A stretch of 64,000 nt of DNA from Candidatus Vesicomyosocius sp. SY067_SCS001 (GTDB lineage Bacteria; Pseudomonadota; Gammaproteobacteria; PS1; Pseudothioglobaceae). The first letter of the stretch is position 1. Every line of letters begins with the position of its first letter. The position numbers and the translations under genes are program-made. Where the stretch lies: assembly GCF_014706615.1 (NCBI RefSeq), contig NZ_CP054877.1, forward strand, positions 124,001 to 188,000, in the 5' to 3' direction. Shown one piece after another: positions 48,301 through 59,211 of this stretch. The notes beneath the pieces were generated by a model. It worked only from the letters and a program-made list of their open reading frames with translations, had not been told where the DNA came from and did no database searches.

Positions 48301-50196
48301 ATGGCATTAACACGTAGAGATTTTATTAAGGTATTAGGTGCTGGTTCGGCGGTAGGATTGATTAGTGGTTGTGGTAATGGTACAGATAAAGAGAAGTTAT
48401 CTTCTCAAGATAATCGATACGAGGTAGCAAAAACAGGTAATGCCCGTATTTTGCATATTACTGATACTCATGGTAATTTGCTTCCTAATTATTTTCGTGA
48501 GCCTAATGTTAATCTAGGTTTTGGCCCTACTTTTGGGAAATTACCACATGTGGTAGGTAATAATCTACTTAAGCAGATTGGTGTTAAAGCAGGTTCAGCT
48601 AATGCTTATGCTTTTACTTATAATAATTTTGAAGATTTAGCAGCAAAATACGGTAAAACCGGTGGTTTTGCTCAAATTAAAACTGTATTAGATTCATTAC
48701 GAGAAAGTGCAGGTGGTGTACAAAATACACTGACTTTAGATGGCGGTGATACTTGGCAAGGTTCAGGTACGTCACTTTGGACGCGTGGTGCTGATATGGT
48801 TGAAGCTTGTAATATTTTAGGAGTAGATGTCATGGTTGGTCATTGGGAATTTACTTATAAAGAAGAAGAAACATTAAAGAATATTAACTTTTTTAAAGGT
48901 AACTTTTTAGGTCAAAATGTTCGTATTGTAGAGGATGCATTAATGGGAGATAGTTATGTCACTATGACTGAACGATATGATGGAAATGGTTTATTTAATG
49001 AAGAGGATGCTTTGCCATTTAGATCTTATGTGGTTAAAAATGTAGGTGGTAATCGTATTGCTGTGATTGGTCAAGCCTTTCCAAGGACTTCAAATGCTAA
49101 TCCGAAAAAATATTTCTTTCCAGATTGGTCTTTTGGTTTGCGTGAAGATGAGATGAGTGAGTTAGTTACTGATATTCGTAAAAATGAAAAACCAGATGCT
49201 ATTATTGTGATTTCTCATAATGGCATGGATGTTGATATTAAAATGGCATCACGTATTAGCGGCATTGATGCAATTTTTGGTGGTCATACGCATGATGGTA
49301 TACCCAAGCCAATTGAAGTAAATAACGCAGGTGGTGTTACTGTTGTAACTAATGCTGGTTGTTCAGGTAAATATGTTGGGGTAATGGATTTAAATATTAA
49401 AGATCATAAAGTTATGGGTTATGAATATAAAATGCTACCTATTTTGACTAACCTTATTAAGCCTGATATTAATATGATGTCGTTTATTAATCAAATGCGT
49501 ACTACTAAATATGATAAGAACGTAGTTGAAGCTCGTAGTGATAAAATGTCAAACAACCCTGATCGTATCGGTAAGACTTACGATGCAATTTTGACAGAAA
49601 AATTATGTACTACTGAGCAAACACTTTATCGTCGTGGTAATTTTATGGGAACTTGGGATCAAGTTCTAGTTAATTCGCTACGTGAAGAATATAATGCAGA
49701 TTTTTCAATGTCAGCAGGTGTGCGTTGGGGTACAAGTGTTCCAGCAGGGCATGATGTGACTATGGAAGATTTGATGACTAACACCTCAATGACTTATGGT
49801 GAGACTTATGTGAATGAGATGAAAGGCTCTCAACTGAAAGAAATTTTGGAAGGTATTGCAGAGAATTTATTTGTACAAGACCCATATTTACAGTCAGGTG
49901 GTGATATGGTGCGTATGGGGGGTATGGATTATACAATTGATCCAGTAGCAAGTCTTGGTAAGCGTATTAGTAATATGAAAGATAATGAAGGAACAGCTAT
50001 TGATCAAAATAAATCTTATAGAGTGTCAGGATGGGCGCAGGTTGATAGTGTTGGTAATGGTCGTTTAATGTGGGATGTAGCAGCAGATTATTTACGCAAA
50101 CATAAGCATCTTAATTTGACTAAAATAAATCATCCAATTATTAAGGGTGTGAATAATAATCCAGGTATTGAAAACTATGGCGGTAAACTAATTTAA
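48301..50196 (+). CDS. soxB: Thiosulfohydrolase SoxB
   Basis: The periplasmic di-manganese enzyme that hydrolyses the sulfone of thiosulfate bound to SoxYZ and releases sulfate. The 631-aa product starts with a Tat-type signal, TRRDFIKVLGAGSAVGLISG, with a cysteine after it. The metallophosphatase-fold ligands are visible in LHITDTHGNLLP, TLDGGDTWQGSGTS, GHWEFTYKEEET, ISHNGMDVD and FGGHTHDG, and the 5'-nucleotidase C-terminal domain follows. A strong purine-rich ribosome site (GGGGAGAG) abuts the ATG. No soxAXYZ lies in this window, so the Sox genes are dispersed, as is usual for this lineage. Confidence 0.96.
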   Translation: MALTRRDFIKVLGAGSAVGLISGCGNGTDKEKLSSQDNRYEVAKTGNARILHITDTHGNLLPNYFREPNVNLGFGPTFGKLPHVVGNNLLKQIGVKAGSANAYAFTYNNFEDLAAKYGKTGGFAQIKTVLDSLRESAGGVQNTLTLDGGDTWQGSGTSLWTRGADMVEACNILGVDVMVGHWEFTYKEEETLKNINFFKGNFLGQNVRIVEDALMGDSYVTMTERYDGNGLFNEEDALPFRSYVVKNVGGNRIAVIGQAFPRTSNANPKKYFFPDWSFGLREDEMSELVTDIRKNEKPDAIIVISHNGMDVDIKMASRISGIDAIFGGHTHDGIPKPIEVNNAGGVTVVTNAGCSGKYVGVMDLNIKDHKVMGYEYKMLPILTNLIKPDINMMSFINQMRTTKYDKNVVEARSDKMSNNPDRIGKTYDAILTEKLCTTEQTLYRRGNFMGTWDQVLVNSLREEYNADFSMSAGVRWGTSVPAGHDVTMEDLMTNTSMTYGETYVNEMKGSQLKEILEGIAENLFVQDPYLQSGGDMVRMGGMDYTIDPVASLGKRISNMKDNEGTAIDQNKSYRVSGWAQVDSVGNGRLMWDVAADYLRKHKHLNLTKINHPIIKGVNNNPGIENYGGKLI

Positions 50197-50227
50197 ATTT
50201 TTTAATAAAAATTATTTTGATTGTAAC

Positions 50228-50944
50228 GTGTTAGATAATCTAAAAGATACTATTAAAAATCTTTGGTTTCGAAATCTAGGAGAAGAGGTTATATACATTA
50301 ATAATAATGTTGTTCGTGTTCGTGCTGGTATTTTACTTATTATTCCAATTTATATGATTTTCACCTTAATTGAAGTAGTGTATGGTTCAACGTGGAGTGT
50401 AGTACTTAATACTACCTCAGTGGATACTTTTGAGACTGATTGGAATGATCATATTATTTATCAAGTAGAGGCAATAAAAAAAGTGTTTGAATATTCTTTT
50501 CAAACAAAATTATTAGTTTATATTCTGTTTGAAATGTTACTAGGAATGTCAATTATTGGTGCACGATTTTCTCCTACAATTTTATTATCAAGTTTTTTAG
50601 TTTTAGGTAGGAAGCCTGAATGGAATCCTATTGGTCCAAAACGTTGTGCTTGGATATTGGGAGCGACCTTTATCTCTGTATGTATTGTCTTTTTTAATCC
50701 AGATATAGTCGCATTTTGGATTAATGGCTTATTAGGCACTAGTATTCCTATTGATAAAAATTATGTACCTTCTTGGTTGGCATTGAATTTGGTGTGGATA
50801 TGTTTGTTATTTATGTGGCTAGAATCAATTTTAGGTTTTTGCGTAGGATGTAAAATATATATATTTTTGGTAAAACTAGGCATTGTTAATCGCTATTGTG
50901 AAGTTTGTGAAAACATTGATATGGGTGAAAATTTTAAGAAATAA
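50228..50944 (+). CDS. DUF4395-like membrane protein downstream of soxB
   Basis: A 238-aa inner-membrane protein starting at GTG 50228, 31 bp after soxB. Four to five hydrophobic segments are visible, with VVRVRAGILLIIPIYMIFT near the N-terminus. The motif GRKPEWNPIGPKRCAWILG and a C-terminal LGFCVGCKIYIFL match the DUF4395 pattern, in which a GxCxGC-type cysteine pair lies at the membrane. A second cysteine pair is in CEVCEN. Linkage to soxB suggests a redox or sulfur-carrier role, which is inference. The family assignment is from memory of the motif. Confidence 0.65.
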   Translation: MLDNLKDTIKNLWFRNLGEEVIYINNNVVRVRAGILLIIPIYMIFTLIEVVYGSTWSVVLNTTSVDTFETDWNDHIIYQVEAIKKVFEYSFQTKLLVYILFEMLLGMSIIGARFSPTILLSSFLVLGRKPEWNPIGPKRCAWILGATFISVCIVFFNPDIVAFWINGLLGTSIPIDKNYVPSWLALNLVWICLLFMWLESILGFCVGCKIYIFLVKLGIVNRYCEVCENIDMGENFKK

Positions 50945-51500
50945 TAGTTCGTTTATATAAGAAAAATAAATGCTATATTTTATGTTAGAGGTAGTTAAGC
51001 CTTTTTATAGAAAAATCAATTTATTCTAATAAAAATTAAAAGTTATAATTGATTCAATTTTTTAATCTTGATTAATGTTCAGCATAATATAATACATTTA
51101 TATTTGTAGGGGTAACTAAGCTGATTTTTTAAGTTATATTCTATTGATTTTTAATGGAATATTAACATTTAAAATCTATTTAAGGAAAAATTAATATAGC
51201 GTGCTATAAGATAGTTCTATTAACTTATTCAATTAAGTTTAGTAAATGATTAAAAATCCTTATATTGGTAATATAATAGTGCATTATGTTGAACTTATAA
51301 CTTGATAAATAAAAAATATTGTGCCATTAGATTAGGATCATATTTTATTTATTAGCGTTACTTAGTTAACATAAATTATGTAGTGTTAACTTTACTTTTT
51401 ATAAAATCATTAAATATGGATTATAAAAAATAGTCATTATTTTAATTTTAATACTCATTTCTTTCATTGAAGTTTGGTGGGGTATAGAGTGATTCACGGG
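50945..51500. other. 556-bp spacer between the DUF4395-like gene and kdsD
   Basis: No gene, RNA or convincing terminator recognised. The region lies between two convergent genes, so it needs no promoter. Its length suggests gene loss. Confidence 0.55.
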
Positions 51501-52466
51501 TTAAATAATTTTTGCTTGCATTAGAGTGTGGGTATTAATAGCGCCAAGGATTTGGTTATTATCATCAACTACTGGTAATGAGTTTATATTAAACTTATCC
51601 ATCATTTGTACTGCTACTATGGCTGGTTTATTTGCTGAAATTGATCGGCAATTATGTGTCATAACTTCACCAACGGTTAAGTTTTGAATATTGGGATGTG
51701 TTTTAAGAACTCGCCTTAAATCGCCATCCGTAAAAATACCTTTTAGTGTGTTATTGTCGGTAATTAATACCATACCTAAGGTTTTTTGACTCATTACCAA
51801 TAAAGCATTTAGTAATTTAATATCAGCACTAACTATAGGTATATCATTACCTGTTTTCATAATGGTACTAACAAAAGTTAACAGGCGACGACCTAGCGCA
51901 CCTGATGGATGTGATCGGGCAAAATCATCCACACTAAAACCTTTATTAGTTAACAAACTAATTGCTAATGCATCTCCCATTACTAATGCTACTGTAGTTG
52001 AAGAGGTTGGGGCTAGGTTATGTGGGCAAGCTTCTTTTTCAACATTTACATCAAGATGTACGTCGCTAATTTTACTAATTGAGGAGTTTACATTTCCTGT
52101 CATGCCGATGATAAATACACCAAGGTGCTTAATAATGGGTATTAAGGTCATAATTTCGTTAGATTCACCAGAATAAGAAATGGTAATTACAATATCTTCT
52201 TGTGTAATCATTCCTAAATCTCCATGTCCTGCTTCACCAGGATGAACAGCAAAAGCTGGCGTGCCTGTGGAGGCAAGTGTTGCTGCAATTTTTCTTGCAA
52301 TGTGTCCAGATTTACCCATGCCTATTAATACTACTTTTCCAATACAATTTTGGATTAATTGGCAAGCATCAATAAAGTTTTGATCAAGACTATCAGCTAA
52401 CATTGTTACGGCTTTGGCTTCAGCTAGAATTATATTTTTTGCAGATTGTAATAATGAGTTAGACAT
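51501..52466 (-). CDS. kdsD: Arabinose-5-phosphate isomerase
   Basis: Converts ribulose-5-phosphate to arabinose-5-phosphate for Kdo synthesis in the LPS core. From the ATG at 52464-52466 it is 321 aa. A frame start 15 bp upstream is the alternative, and neither has a clear ribosome site. The N-terminal SIS sugar-isomerase domain has VLIGMGKSGHIARKIAATLA, HPGEAGHGDLG and SYSGESNEI. Two C-terminal CBS domains follow (FTDGDLRRVL and INTHTLMQA). lptC/kdsC, often adjacent, are not present. Confidence 0.93.
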   Translation of the reverse strand: MSNSLLQSAKNIILAEAKAVTMLADSLDQNFIDACQLIQNCIGKVVLIGMGKSGHIARKIAATLASTGTPAFAVHPGEAGHGDLGMITQEDIVITISYSGESNEIMTLIPIIKHLGVFIIGMTGNVNSSISKISDVHLDVNVEKEACPHNLAPTSSTTVALVMGDALAISLLTNKGFSVDDFARSHPSGALGRRLLTFVSTIMKTGNDIPIVSADIKLLNALLVMSQKTLGMVLITDNNTLKGIFTDGDLRRVLKTHPNIQNLTVGEVMTHNCRSISANKPAIVAVQMMDKFNINSLPVVDDNNQILGAINTHTLMQAKII

Positions 52467-52481
52467 GATTAATGAATACAT

Positions 52482-52799
52482 TTGATATAATATATCAATG
52501 ATTTTATCAATACATATGACTTGTTAGTAAAGAGAAAATAAATTTTATTTGTTGGTATAATATTTTTAGCTTGCTAATGTAAGTCCTTTTAGGTTATAAG
52601 TGCAGAAATTCTATGTTAGATGTTTGTTTGAAGTGGATTTTTTTGATATTTATTCTTATTATAATTAGTGAACAACAGATTTTCTCAAAATTAGTCGTTG
52701 AAAAATATCATGTTAATTAATCTACTCAACGAGTGGAATAAGTATATGATTAGTGGTTTTTTATTAAAAAAGCTTGTTACATATTCTCTGTAAATCTTG
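52482..52799. other. Spacer upstream of the str operon promoter
   Basis: No supported gene. A plus-strand frame at 52613-52717 would give a 34-aa peptide with one hydrophobic stretch (CLKWIFLIFILIIIS), but it has no ribosome site and I do not call it. A near-palindrome, TTGATATAATATATCAA, lies at 52483-52499 just upstream of kdsD. Confidence 0.5.
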
Positions 52800-52829
52800 T
52801 TGACATAGTTACTTCTAACAAAGTATAAT
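52800..52829 (+). promoter_or_regulatory. Sigma70 promoter of the str-S10-spc block
   Basis: TTGACA at 52800-52805 and TATAAT at 52824-52829 are perfect consensus hexamers separated by 18 bp. Transcription would start near 52836, leaving a leader of about 86 nt before rpsL. This is the strongest promoter match seen in the window and fits the most highly expressed operon. Confidence 0.85.
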
Positions 52830-52921
52830 GCCTGGCTTTGTTGTCTTTAAGAAAAATCATAAAGACGATCAATAGCTTAAATATAATTATAAACTTTAGA
52901 GAAATTTGGAGGAATCGCAAC

Positions 52922-53299
52922 ATGTCAACAATTAACCAATTGGTACGTAACCCACGTAAAAAGAAAGTTATTAAAAGTGGCGTTCCGGCATTAGATAGTT
53001 GTCCTCAAAAACGCGGGGTCTGTACTCGTGTATATACGACGACTCCTAAAAAGCCTAATTCAGCACTTAGGAAAGTCGCTCGTGTTAGATTAACCAACGC
53101 TAATGAGGTAACGACTTATATTGGCGGTGAGGGTCATAATTTACAAGAACATTCGGTGATTCTTATTCGTGGTGGACGTGTGAAAGATTTACCTGGTGTT
53201 CGTTATCACACAGTTCGTGGCGCATTAGATACAACAGGTGTTGATAGCAGAATGCAAGGTCGCTCTAAATACGGTACTAAAAAGCCAAAAAATAAGTAA
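52922..53299 (+). CDS. rpsL: 30S ribosomal protein S12
   Basis: A decoding-centre protein. The ATG at 52922 is set by GGAGGA eight bases upstream and the universal N-terminus [14 protein letters not shown]. The frame is open further upstream but that part is not S12. The 125-aa product has [19 protein letters not shown], with the lysine whose mutation gives streptomycin resistance, and [13 protein letters not shown]. The wild-type lysines imply a streptomycin-sensitive form. It is the first gene of the block. Confidence 0.98.
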   Translation: MSTINQLVRNPRKKKVIKSGVPALDSCPQKRGVCTRVYTTTPKKPNSALRKVARVRLTNANEVTTYIGGEGHNLQEHSVILIRGGRVKDLPGVRYHTVRGALDTTGVDSRMQGRSKYGTKKPKNK

Positions 53300-53312
53300 T
53301 TACAATAATTAA

Positions 53313-53795
<483 letters not shown>

Positions 53796-53819
53796 TAATA
53801 TACATAGGATACAATAAGA

Positions 53820-55922
53820 ATGGCAAGAATAACCCCACTTGATCGTTATCGTAATGTTGGCATTATGGCTCATATTGATGCTGGTAAGACAACCACTACA
53901 GAACGCATCTTATTGTATACTGGCCGTACTCATAGAATTGGTGAAGTGCATGATGGTAGTGCAACTATGGATTGGATGGAGCAAGAGCAAGAGCGTGGTA
54001 TTACTATTACTTCTGCGGCAACTACTTGTTTTTGGAAAGGTATGGATGGTCAATTTGAGGATCATCGTGTGAATATTATTGATACTCCAGGCCACGTTGA
54101 TTTTACTATTGAGGTTGAGCGTTCATTGAAAGTGTTAGATAGTGCTTGTGCTGTATTTTGTGCAGTTGGTGGTGTAGAACCTCAGTCAGAAACAGTTTGG
54201 CGTCAAGCCAATAAATATAATGTACCAAGAATTGGTTTTGTTAATAAAATGGATCGTTCTGGTGCGGATTTTTTACGTGTTTGTGAACAAATTAAAACAC
54301 GTTTAGGCGGTAATCCAGTGCCAATGCAAATTGCAATTGGCGCAGAAGAAAGTTTTGAAGGTGTGATAGATTTAATCAGTATGAAAGCTATTTTTTGGAA
54401 TGAAGTTGACCAAGGTGCAACTTATGAAACAAGAGATATTCCTATAGAACTACAAGATTTAGCAAAAGAACAATATGAATTTATGGTTGAATCTGCTGCT
54501 GAGGCTAATGATGAGTTAATGGAAAAATATCTTGAAGATAGTAAGCTTAGTAACCATGATATTAAAAAAGGTATTCGTTTACGAGCTATTAAAAGTGAAA
54601 TTATTCCAATGTTTTGTGGTTCTGCTTTTAAGAATAAAGGCGTACAAGCTGTGTTAGATGCTATGATTATGTATATGCCATCACCATTAGATGTGGATGC
54701 TATAACAGGTATATCAGATGACAAAGATGAGACAGTCGTTCCCAGAAAAGCCGATGATAATGAACCTTTTGCTGCATTAGCATTTAAGATTGCTACTGAT
54801 CCATTTGTGGGTAACTTAACTTTTTTTCGCGTATATTCAGGTGTATTAGAAGCAGGTGATTTTGTATACAACTCATCTAAAGGAAAAAAAGAACGTATTG
54901 GTCGTATGGTACAAATGCATTCCAATGAGCGTGATGAAATTAAAGAGGTTCGTGCAGGCGATATTGCAGCAGCAATTGGTCTTAAAGATGTAACGACAGG
55001 CGATACCTTGTGTGATATGAAAGAAAAAATCATTCTTGAAAGAATGGAATTTCCTGAGCCGGTTATTGCATTAGCAGTAGAGCCTAAAACTAAAGCAGAT
55101 CAAGAAAAAATGGGCATTGCTCTTGGTAAATTGGCTGCTGAAGATCCTTCTTTTCGTGTGTCAACTGATGAAGAATCAGGCCAAACTATTATTGCAGGTA
55201 TGGGTGAGCTTCATTTAGATATTATTGTTGATCGTATGGTTCGTGAATTTGATGTTGAATGTAATGTGGGTGCACCACAAGTTTCTTATCGTGAAGCTAT
55301 TACAACTATGGTTGAGCATCAACATAAATTCGTCAAACAATCTGGTGGTCGTGGTCAATATGGTCATGTGTATTTGCGGATTGAACCGCAAGAACCAGGC
55401 ACTGGTTATGAATTTGTGGATGAAATTAAAGGTGGTGTTATTCCTAAAGAGTATATGCCTGCAGTAAATAAAGGTGTTCAAGAACAAATGGAAAATGGCG
55501 TATTGGCCGGTTTTCCTTTAGTTGATATTAAAGTAACCGTTTATGATGGTTCTTATCATGATGTTGATTCAAATGAAATTGCATTTAAAATTGCAGCTAG
55601 TAAGTGTTTAAGTGAAGGTGTTAAGATGGCCAATCCACAATTACTTGAGCCTATGATGGCAGTAGAGGTTTTAACACCTGAAGACTATATGGGTGATGTA
55701 ATGGGAGATATTAATAGACGTCGTGGTATTGTTAGTGCGATGGAAGATATGCCTGCAGGTAAGCAAGTCAAGGCAGAAGTTCCACTAGCGGAAATGTTTG
55801 GCTATTCTAATGATTTGCGCTCAATTACGCAAGGTCGAGCAAATTATTCTATGGAATTTGCAAAATATACAGCAGCACCAAAAAATGTAGCTGATGAAAT
55901 AATTGAGAAATTAATTAAGTAA
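53820..55922 (+). CDS. fusA: Elongation factor G
   Basis: The GTPase that drives translocation on the ribosome. The 700-aa product has G1 [15 protein letters not shown], the effector-region [10 protein letters not shown]3 DTPGHVDF and G4 [10 protein letters not shown], followed by domains II-V. The C-terminal domain ends [17 protein letters not shown]. It is the single elongation factor G gene in the window and lies between rpsG and tuf as in other gammaproteobacteria. Confidence 0.98.
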   Translation: MARITPLDRYRNVGIMAHIDAGKTTTTERILLYTGRTHRIGEVHDGSATMDWMEQEQERGITITSAATTCFWKGMDGQFEDHRVNIIDTPGHVDFTIEVERSLKVLDSACAVFCAVGGVEPQSETVWRQANKYNVPRIGFVNKMDRSGADFLRVCEQIKTRLGGNPVPMQIAIGAEESFEGVIDLISMKAIFWNEVDQGATYETRDIPIELQDLAKEQYEFMVESAAEANDELMEKYLEDSKLSNHDIKKGIRLRAIKSEIIPMFCGSAFKNKGVQAVLDAMIMYMPSPLDVDAITGISDDKDETVVPRKADDNEPFAALAFKIATDPFVGNLTFFRVYSGVLEAGDFVYNSSKGKKERIGRMVQMHSNERDEIKEVRAGDIAAAIGLKDVTTGDTLCDMKEKIILERMEFPEPVIALAVEPKTKADQEKMGIALGKLAAEDPSFRVSTDEESGQTIIAGMGELHLDIIVDRMVREFDVECNVGAPQVSYREAITTMVEHQHKFVKQSGGRGQYGHVYLRIEPQEPGTGYEFVDEIKGGVIPKEYMPAVNKGVQEQMENGVLAGFPLVDIKVTVYDGSYHDVDSNEIAFKIAASKCLSEGVKMANPQLLEPMMAVEVLTPEDYMGDVMGDINRRRGIVSAMEDMPAGKQVKAEVPLAEMFGYSNDLRSITQGRANYSMEFAKYTAAPKNVADEIIEKLIK

Positions 55923-55932
55923 GGAACATACA

Positions 55933-57123
55933 ATGTCAAAAGAAAAATTTGAACGAACCAAGCCACACGTTAATGTTGGCACGATTGGTCATGTTGATCA
56001 TGGTAAAACTACACTTACTTCTGCCATAACTAAAGTAATGGCAGAAGTTCGTGGTGGAGAATTCAAAGATTATACAGATATTGATAATGCTCCTGAAGAA
56101 AGAGAACGCGGTATTACCATTTCAACAGCTCATGTAGAGTATGAAAGTGAGATGCGTCACTACGCACATGTTGACTGTCCAGGACATGCTGATTACATTA
56201 AAAACATGATTACAGGCGCTGCCCAAATGGATGGAGCTATTATTGTAATTGCTGCTACAGATGGTCCAATGGCTCAAACCCGTGAGCATATTTTGTTATC
56301 TAAACAAGTAGGTGTGCCTTATATAGTTGTTTATATGAATAAAGCTGATATGGTTGACGATGAGGAGTTGGTTGAATTAGTTGAAATGGAAATTCGTGAG
56401 CTATTAGATGAATATGATTTTCCAGGTGATGATACGCCAGTTATTTTTGGCTCAGCACTTAAAGCCTTAGAAGGTGATACTTCCGACATTGGTGTTCCTT
56501 CTATCTTAAAGCTAGTTGACGCATTAGACTCTTATATCCCAACTCCTAAGCGTGATACGGATAAATCCTTCATTATGCCAATTGAGGATGTATTTTCAAT
56601 TTCAGGTCGTGGTACTGTGGTAACAGGTCGTATTGAGGCAGGTGTTGTTAATATTGGCGATGAGCTAGAAATTGTTGGTATTAAAGATACTAAAACCACT
56701 ACTTGTACTGGTGTTGAAATGTTTAGAAAATTACTTGCTTCAGGTGAGGCTGGTGATAACGTTGGTGTCTTGCTTCGTGGTACAAAACGTGAAGAAGTTG
56801 AACGTGGTCAAGTATTATCTAAGCCAGGGTCAATCAAACCACATTCAAAGTTTGAAGCAGAAATTTATATTTTAAGCAAAGATGAAGGTGGTCGTCATAC
56901 ACCATTTTTTAACAATTATCGTCCACAGTTCTATTTTAGAACTACAGATGTTACAGGTGCTTGTCAGTTGCCTGATGGTATAGAGATGGTTATGCCAGGT
57001 GATAATGTGAAAATGAAAGTAGAGTTATTATCACTAATAGCCATGGAAGATGGTTTAAGATTTGCTATTAGAGAAGGTGGTCGTACAGTAGGCGCTGGTA
57101 TAGTTTCTAAAGTGATGGATTAA
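55933..57123 (+). CDS. tuf: Elongation factor Tu
   Basis: Delivers aminoacyl-tRNA to the ribosome. The 396-aa product has [14 protein letters not shown] (G1), [18 protein letters not shown] (G3), [11 protein letters not shown] (G4) and GSALKALEG (G5), then the two beta-barrel domains. The ribosome site AAGGAA precedes the ATG, 10 bp after fusA. Whether a second tuf copy exists elsewhere cannot be seen. Confidence 0.98.
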   Translation: MSKEKFERTKPHVNVGTIGHVDHGKTTLTSAITKVMAEVRGGEFKDYTDIDNAPEERERGITISTAHVEYESEMRHYAHVDCPGHADYIKNMITGAAQMDGAIIVIAATDGPMAQTREHILLSKQVGVPYIVVYMNKADMVDDEELVELVEMEIRELLDEYDFPGDDTPVIFGSALKALEGDTSDIGVPSILKLVDALDSYIPTPKRDTDKSFIMPIEDVFSISGRGTVVTGRIEAGVVNIGDELEIVGIKDTKTTTCTGVEMFRKLLASGEAGDNVGVLLRGTKREEVERGQVLSKPGSIKPHSKFEAEIYILSKDEGGRHTPFFNNYRPQFYFRTTDVTGACQLPDGIEMVMPGDNVKMKVELLSLIAMEDGLRFAIREGGRTVGAGIVSKVMD

Positions 57124-57175
57124 GTTAATTAAAGCGGTAAGATTTATTGTATAATTTTACGTTTTTTATTTGATA

Positions 57176-57192
57176 AATTTGCAACGCAAATT
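57176..57192 (+). promoter_or_regulatory. Short hairpin in the tuf-rpsJ leader
   Basis: AATTTGC (57176-57182) and GCAAATT (57186-57192) form a 7-bp stem with a 3-nt loop, ending four bases before the AGGAT ribosome site of rpsJ. A TATAAT lies upstream at 57150-57155 without a good -35 box. The hairpin may replace the long S10 leader through which L4 represses the operon in E. coli, but that is speculative. Confidence 0.4.
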
Positions 57193-57211
57193 AGACAGGA
57201 TATAAAGATAC

Positions 57212-57523
57212 ATGAGTAATCAAAATATTAGAATTAAATTAAAAGCATTTGATCATCGTTTAATCGATAAATCAGCGGTTGAAATTGTAGAAACAGCTAA
57301 GCGTACAGGGGCTAGTGTTAGAGGTCCAATTCCTTTACCAACTAAGAAGGAACGTTTCACTGTCTTGACTTCTCCTCATGTTAATAAGAAAGCAAGAGAT
57401 CAATACGAATTAAGAACCTACGTTAGATTAATGGATGTTATTAGCCCAACAGACAAGACAGTAGATGCGTTAATGAAGTTAGATTTAGCAGCAGGTGTTG
57501 ATGTTGCGATTAAGCTTAATTAA
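57212..57523 (+). CDS. rpsJ: 30S ribosomal protein S10
   Basis: A 30S head protein that also serves as NusE in antitermination. The 103-aa product starts [19 protein letters not shown] and has [18 protein letters not shown] and the loop residues of the family. It opens the S10 gene order, 88 bp after tuf, with the ribosome site AGGAT. Confidence 0.98.
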
Positions 57524-57560
57524 GCAACAAAGCAAGTACTACATAATTTAGGAAAAAATC

Positions 57561-58286
57561 ATGGCAATCGATTTAGTAGGACAAAAAATAGGAATGACAC
57601 GCTTGATAAGCGATGATGGTTCTATCATGCCAGTAAGTGTGATTAAAATTGAACCTAATCGTATCGTTCAAACAAGAACGATTGATATAGATGGTTATAG
57701 GGCTATTCAAGTAACAACAGGAAAGAAAGTAAATAAAAAAGGCGAAGCTAAAGTGCGTCGTGTTTCTGCTGCGATTAAAGGTCATTACGCTAAAGCTTCT
57801 CAAGAAATTGGTTTAGGGCTTTGGGAGTTTAAACTGGAAGGTAATGAAACAACTAATGAAACAAGTATTGATATTTCGTTATTTGGCGCTGGTCATTATG
57901 TTGATGTTATAGGTAAATCTAAAGGTAAAGGGTTCCAAGGTGGTGTAAAGCTCCATAATTTCCAAATGCAAGATGCTACTCATGGTAATTCAGTTTCTCA
58001 CCGCGCTATTGGTTCTACAGGACAATGTCAGGATCCAGGTCGTGTATTTAAAGGTAAGAAAATGGCTGCTCATATGGGTAATGAGCAAGTAACACAAGAA
58101 TGTCTTAAGGTTGTCAAAGTAGATAGTGAGAAAAGGGTTATTCTTGTTAAAGGCTCAATTCCTGGAGCGATTAAGGGTTTTGTTAAGGTTTCATTGTCAC
58201 CTAAGAAAGATAAGATTAATAAAGAAGTTAGCAAAAATATTCAAAATCAAGTAACTAATGAAGTTGACCAGACTAGGCAAATGTAA
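57561..58286 (+). CDS. rplC: 50S ribosomal protein L3 with extended C-terminus
   Basis: A primary 23S rRNA binder near the peptidyl-transferase centre. The 241-aa product has GQKIGMTRLISDDG, KGKGFQGGVKLHNF, and the GNSVSHRAIGSTGQCQDPGRV loop with the methylatable-glutamine region. E. coli L3 is 209 aa. Part of the excess is a polar tail after PGAIKGFVKVSLSPKK with many Lys, Asn and Gln, probably disordered. Confidence 0.97.
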   Translation: MAIDLVGQKIGMTRLISDDGSIMPVSVIKIEPNRIVQTRTIDIDGYRAIQVTTGKKVNKKGEAKVRRVSAAIKGHYAKASQEIGLGLWEFKLEGNETTNETSIDISLFGAGHYVDVIGKSKGKGFQGGVKLHNFQMQDATHGNSVSHRAIGSTGQCQDPGRVFKGKKMAAHMGNEQVTQECLKVVKVDSEKRVILVKGSIPGAIKGFVKVSLSPKKDKINKEVSKNIQNQVTNEVDQTRQM

Positions 58287-58299
58287 GTAAGGGTTTAAG

Positions 58300-58914
58300 A
58301 TGGAATTAAAAGTATTAAATATAAGTTTAAATAGTTTAGATACCATTGAGGTGGATGCTACTATTTTTGCAAGAGATTTTAATCAAGCATTGGTCCATCA
58401 AGTGACTACAGCTTATATGTCTAGATCTCGTCAAGGTTCTAAGGCACAAAAAAATCGTTCTGCTGTTAGTGGCGGTGGTAAGAGGCCTTGGGCGCAAAAA
58501 GGTACGGGTCGTGCCCGTGCTGGTACTACTCGTGGTCCTATTTGGCGTTCAGGTGGTGTTACGTTTGCTACACAACCAAGAAATTATGCACAAAAAGTGA
58601 ATAAGAAAATGTACAAGGGTGCAATTAGTATTATTTTTTCTGAACTAGTTCGTTCTGAACGTTTAAAAGTAGTGAAAGAATTTGATATTAAAAAAGCTAA
58701 AACTAAAAATATTATCGCATTACTTAAAGTGCTTAACGTTAAAGATGCTTTACTGATAACAGATGAGTTAGATGAGAATCTCTATTTATCTTCTCGTAAT
58801 TTATACCATGTTGGTGTTTGTGATACACAAAGTATTGATCCAGTTAGTTTGATTGGTTATGACAATGTTGTGGTAACTGAGCAGGCATTGAAAAAAATTG
58901 AGGTAATGCTATGA
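58300..58914 (+). CDS. rplD: 50S ribosomal protein L4
   Basis: Lines the exit tunnel, and in E. coli it is the S10-operon autorepressor. The 204-aa product contains the tunnel loop [20 protein letters not shown] and [16 protein letters not shown], followed by [11 protein letters not shown]. Ribosome site AAGGG. The stop overlaps the rplW start (ATGA). Confidence 0.97.
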   Translation: MELKVLNISLNSLDTIEVDATIFARDFNQALVHQVTTAYMSRSRQGSKAQKNRSAVSGGGKRPWAQKGTGRARAGTTRGPIWRSGGVTFATQPRNYAQKVNKKMYKGAISIIFSELVRSERLKVVKEFDIKKAKTKNIIALLKVLNVKDALLITDELDENLYLSSRNLYHVGVCDTQSIDPVSLIGYDNVVVTEQALKKIEVML

Positions 58915-59201
58915 ATCAAGAAAAGCTATTAAAAACCTTATTAATGCCTATCGTTTCTGAGAAAATAACCACGTTATCAGCGCATAATCAATATGCATTT
59001 AAGGTTCGTATGGATAGCTCTAAAAGAGAAATTAAAGCTGCAGTTGAAATATTGTTGGGTGTTAATGTTGAAAATGTAACAACTTTAATTGTTAAAGGTA
59101 AGAAAAAAATATTTAAGGGCAGGATTGGGTCGCGTCCAAATTGGAAAAAGGCAATGGTAAAAGTGTCTGCAGGCCAAATAATTGATGTTAGCAGTACTTA
59201 A
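58911..59201 (+). CDS. rplW: 50S ribosomal protein L23
   Basis: Located at the tunnel exit, where it docks trigger factor and SRP. The 96-aa product has [34 protein letters not shown] and the [16 protein letters not shown] end. It overlaps rplD by 4 bp, so it is translationally coupled. Confidence 0.97.
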   Translation: MNQEKLLKTLLMPIVSEKITTLSAHNQYAFKVRMDSSKREIKAAVEILLGVNVENVTTLIVKGKKKIFKGRIGSRPNWKKAMVKVSAGQIIDVSST

Positions 59202-59211
59202 AGAGATTATT

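Noticed and set aside
52613-52717. 34-codon ORF with one hydrophobic stretch before rpsL
   Set aside because: No ribosome site, and it lies in a promoter region. Treated as chance.
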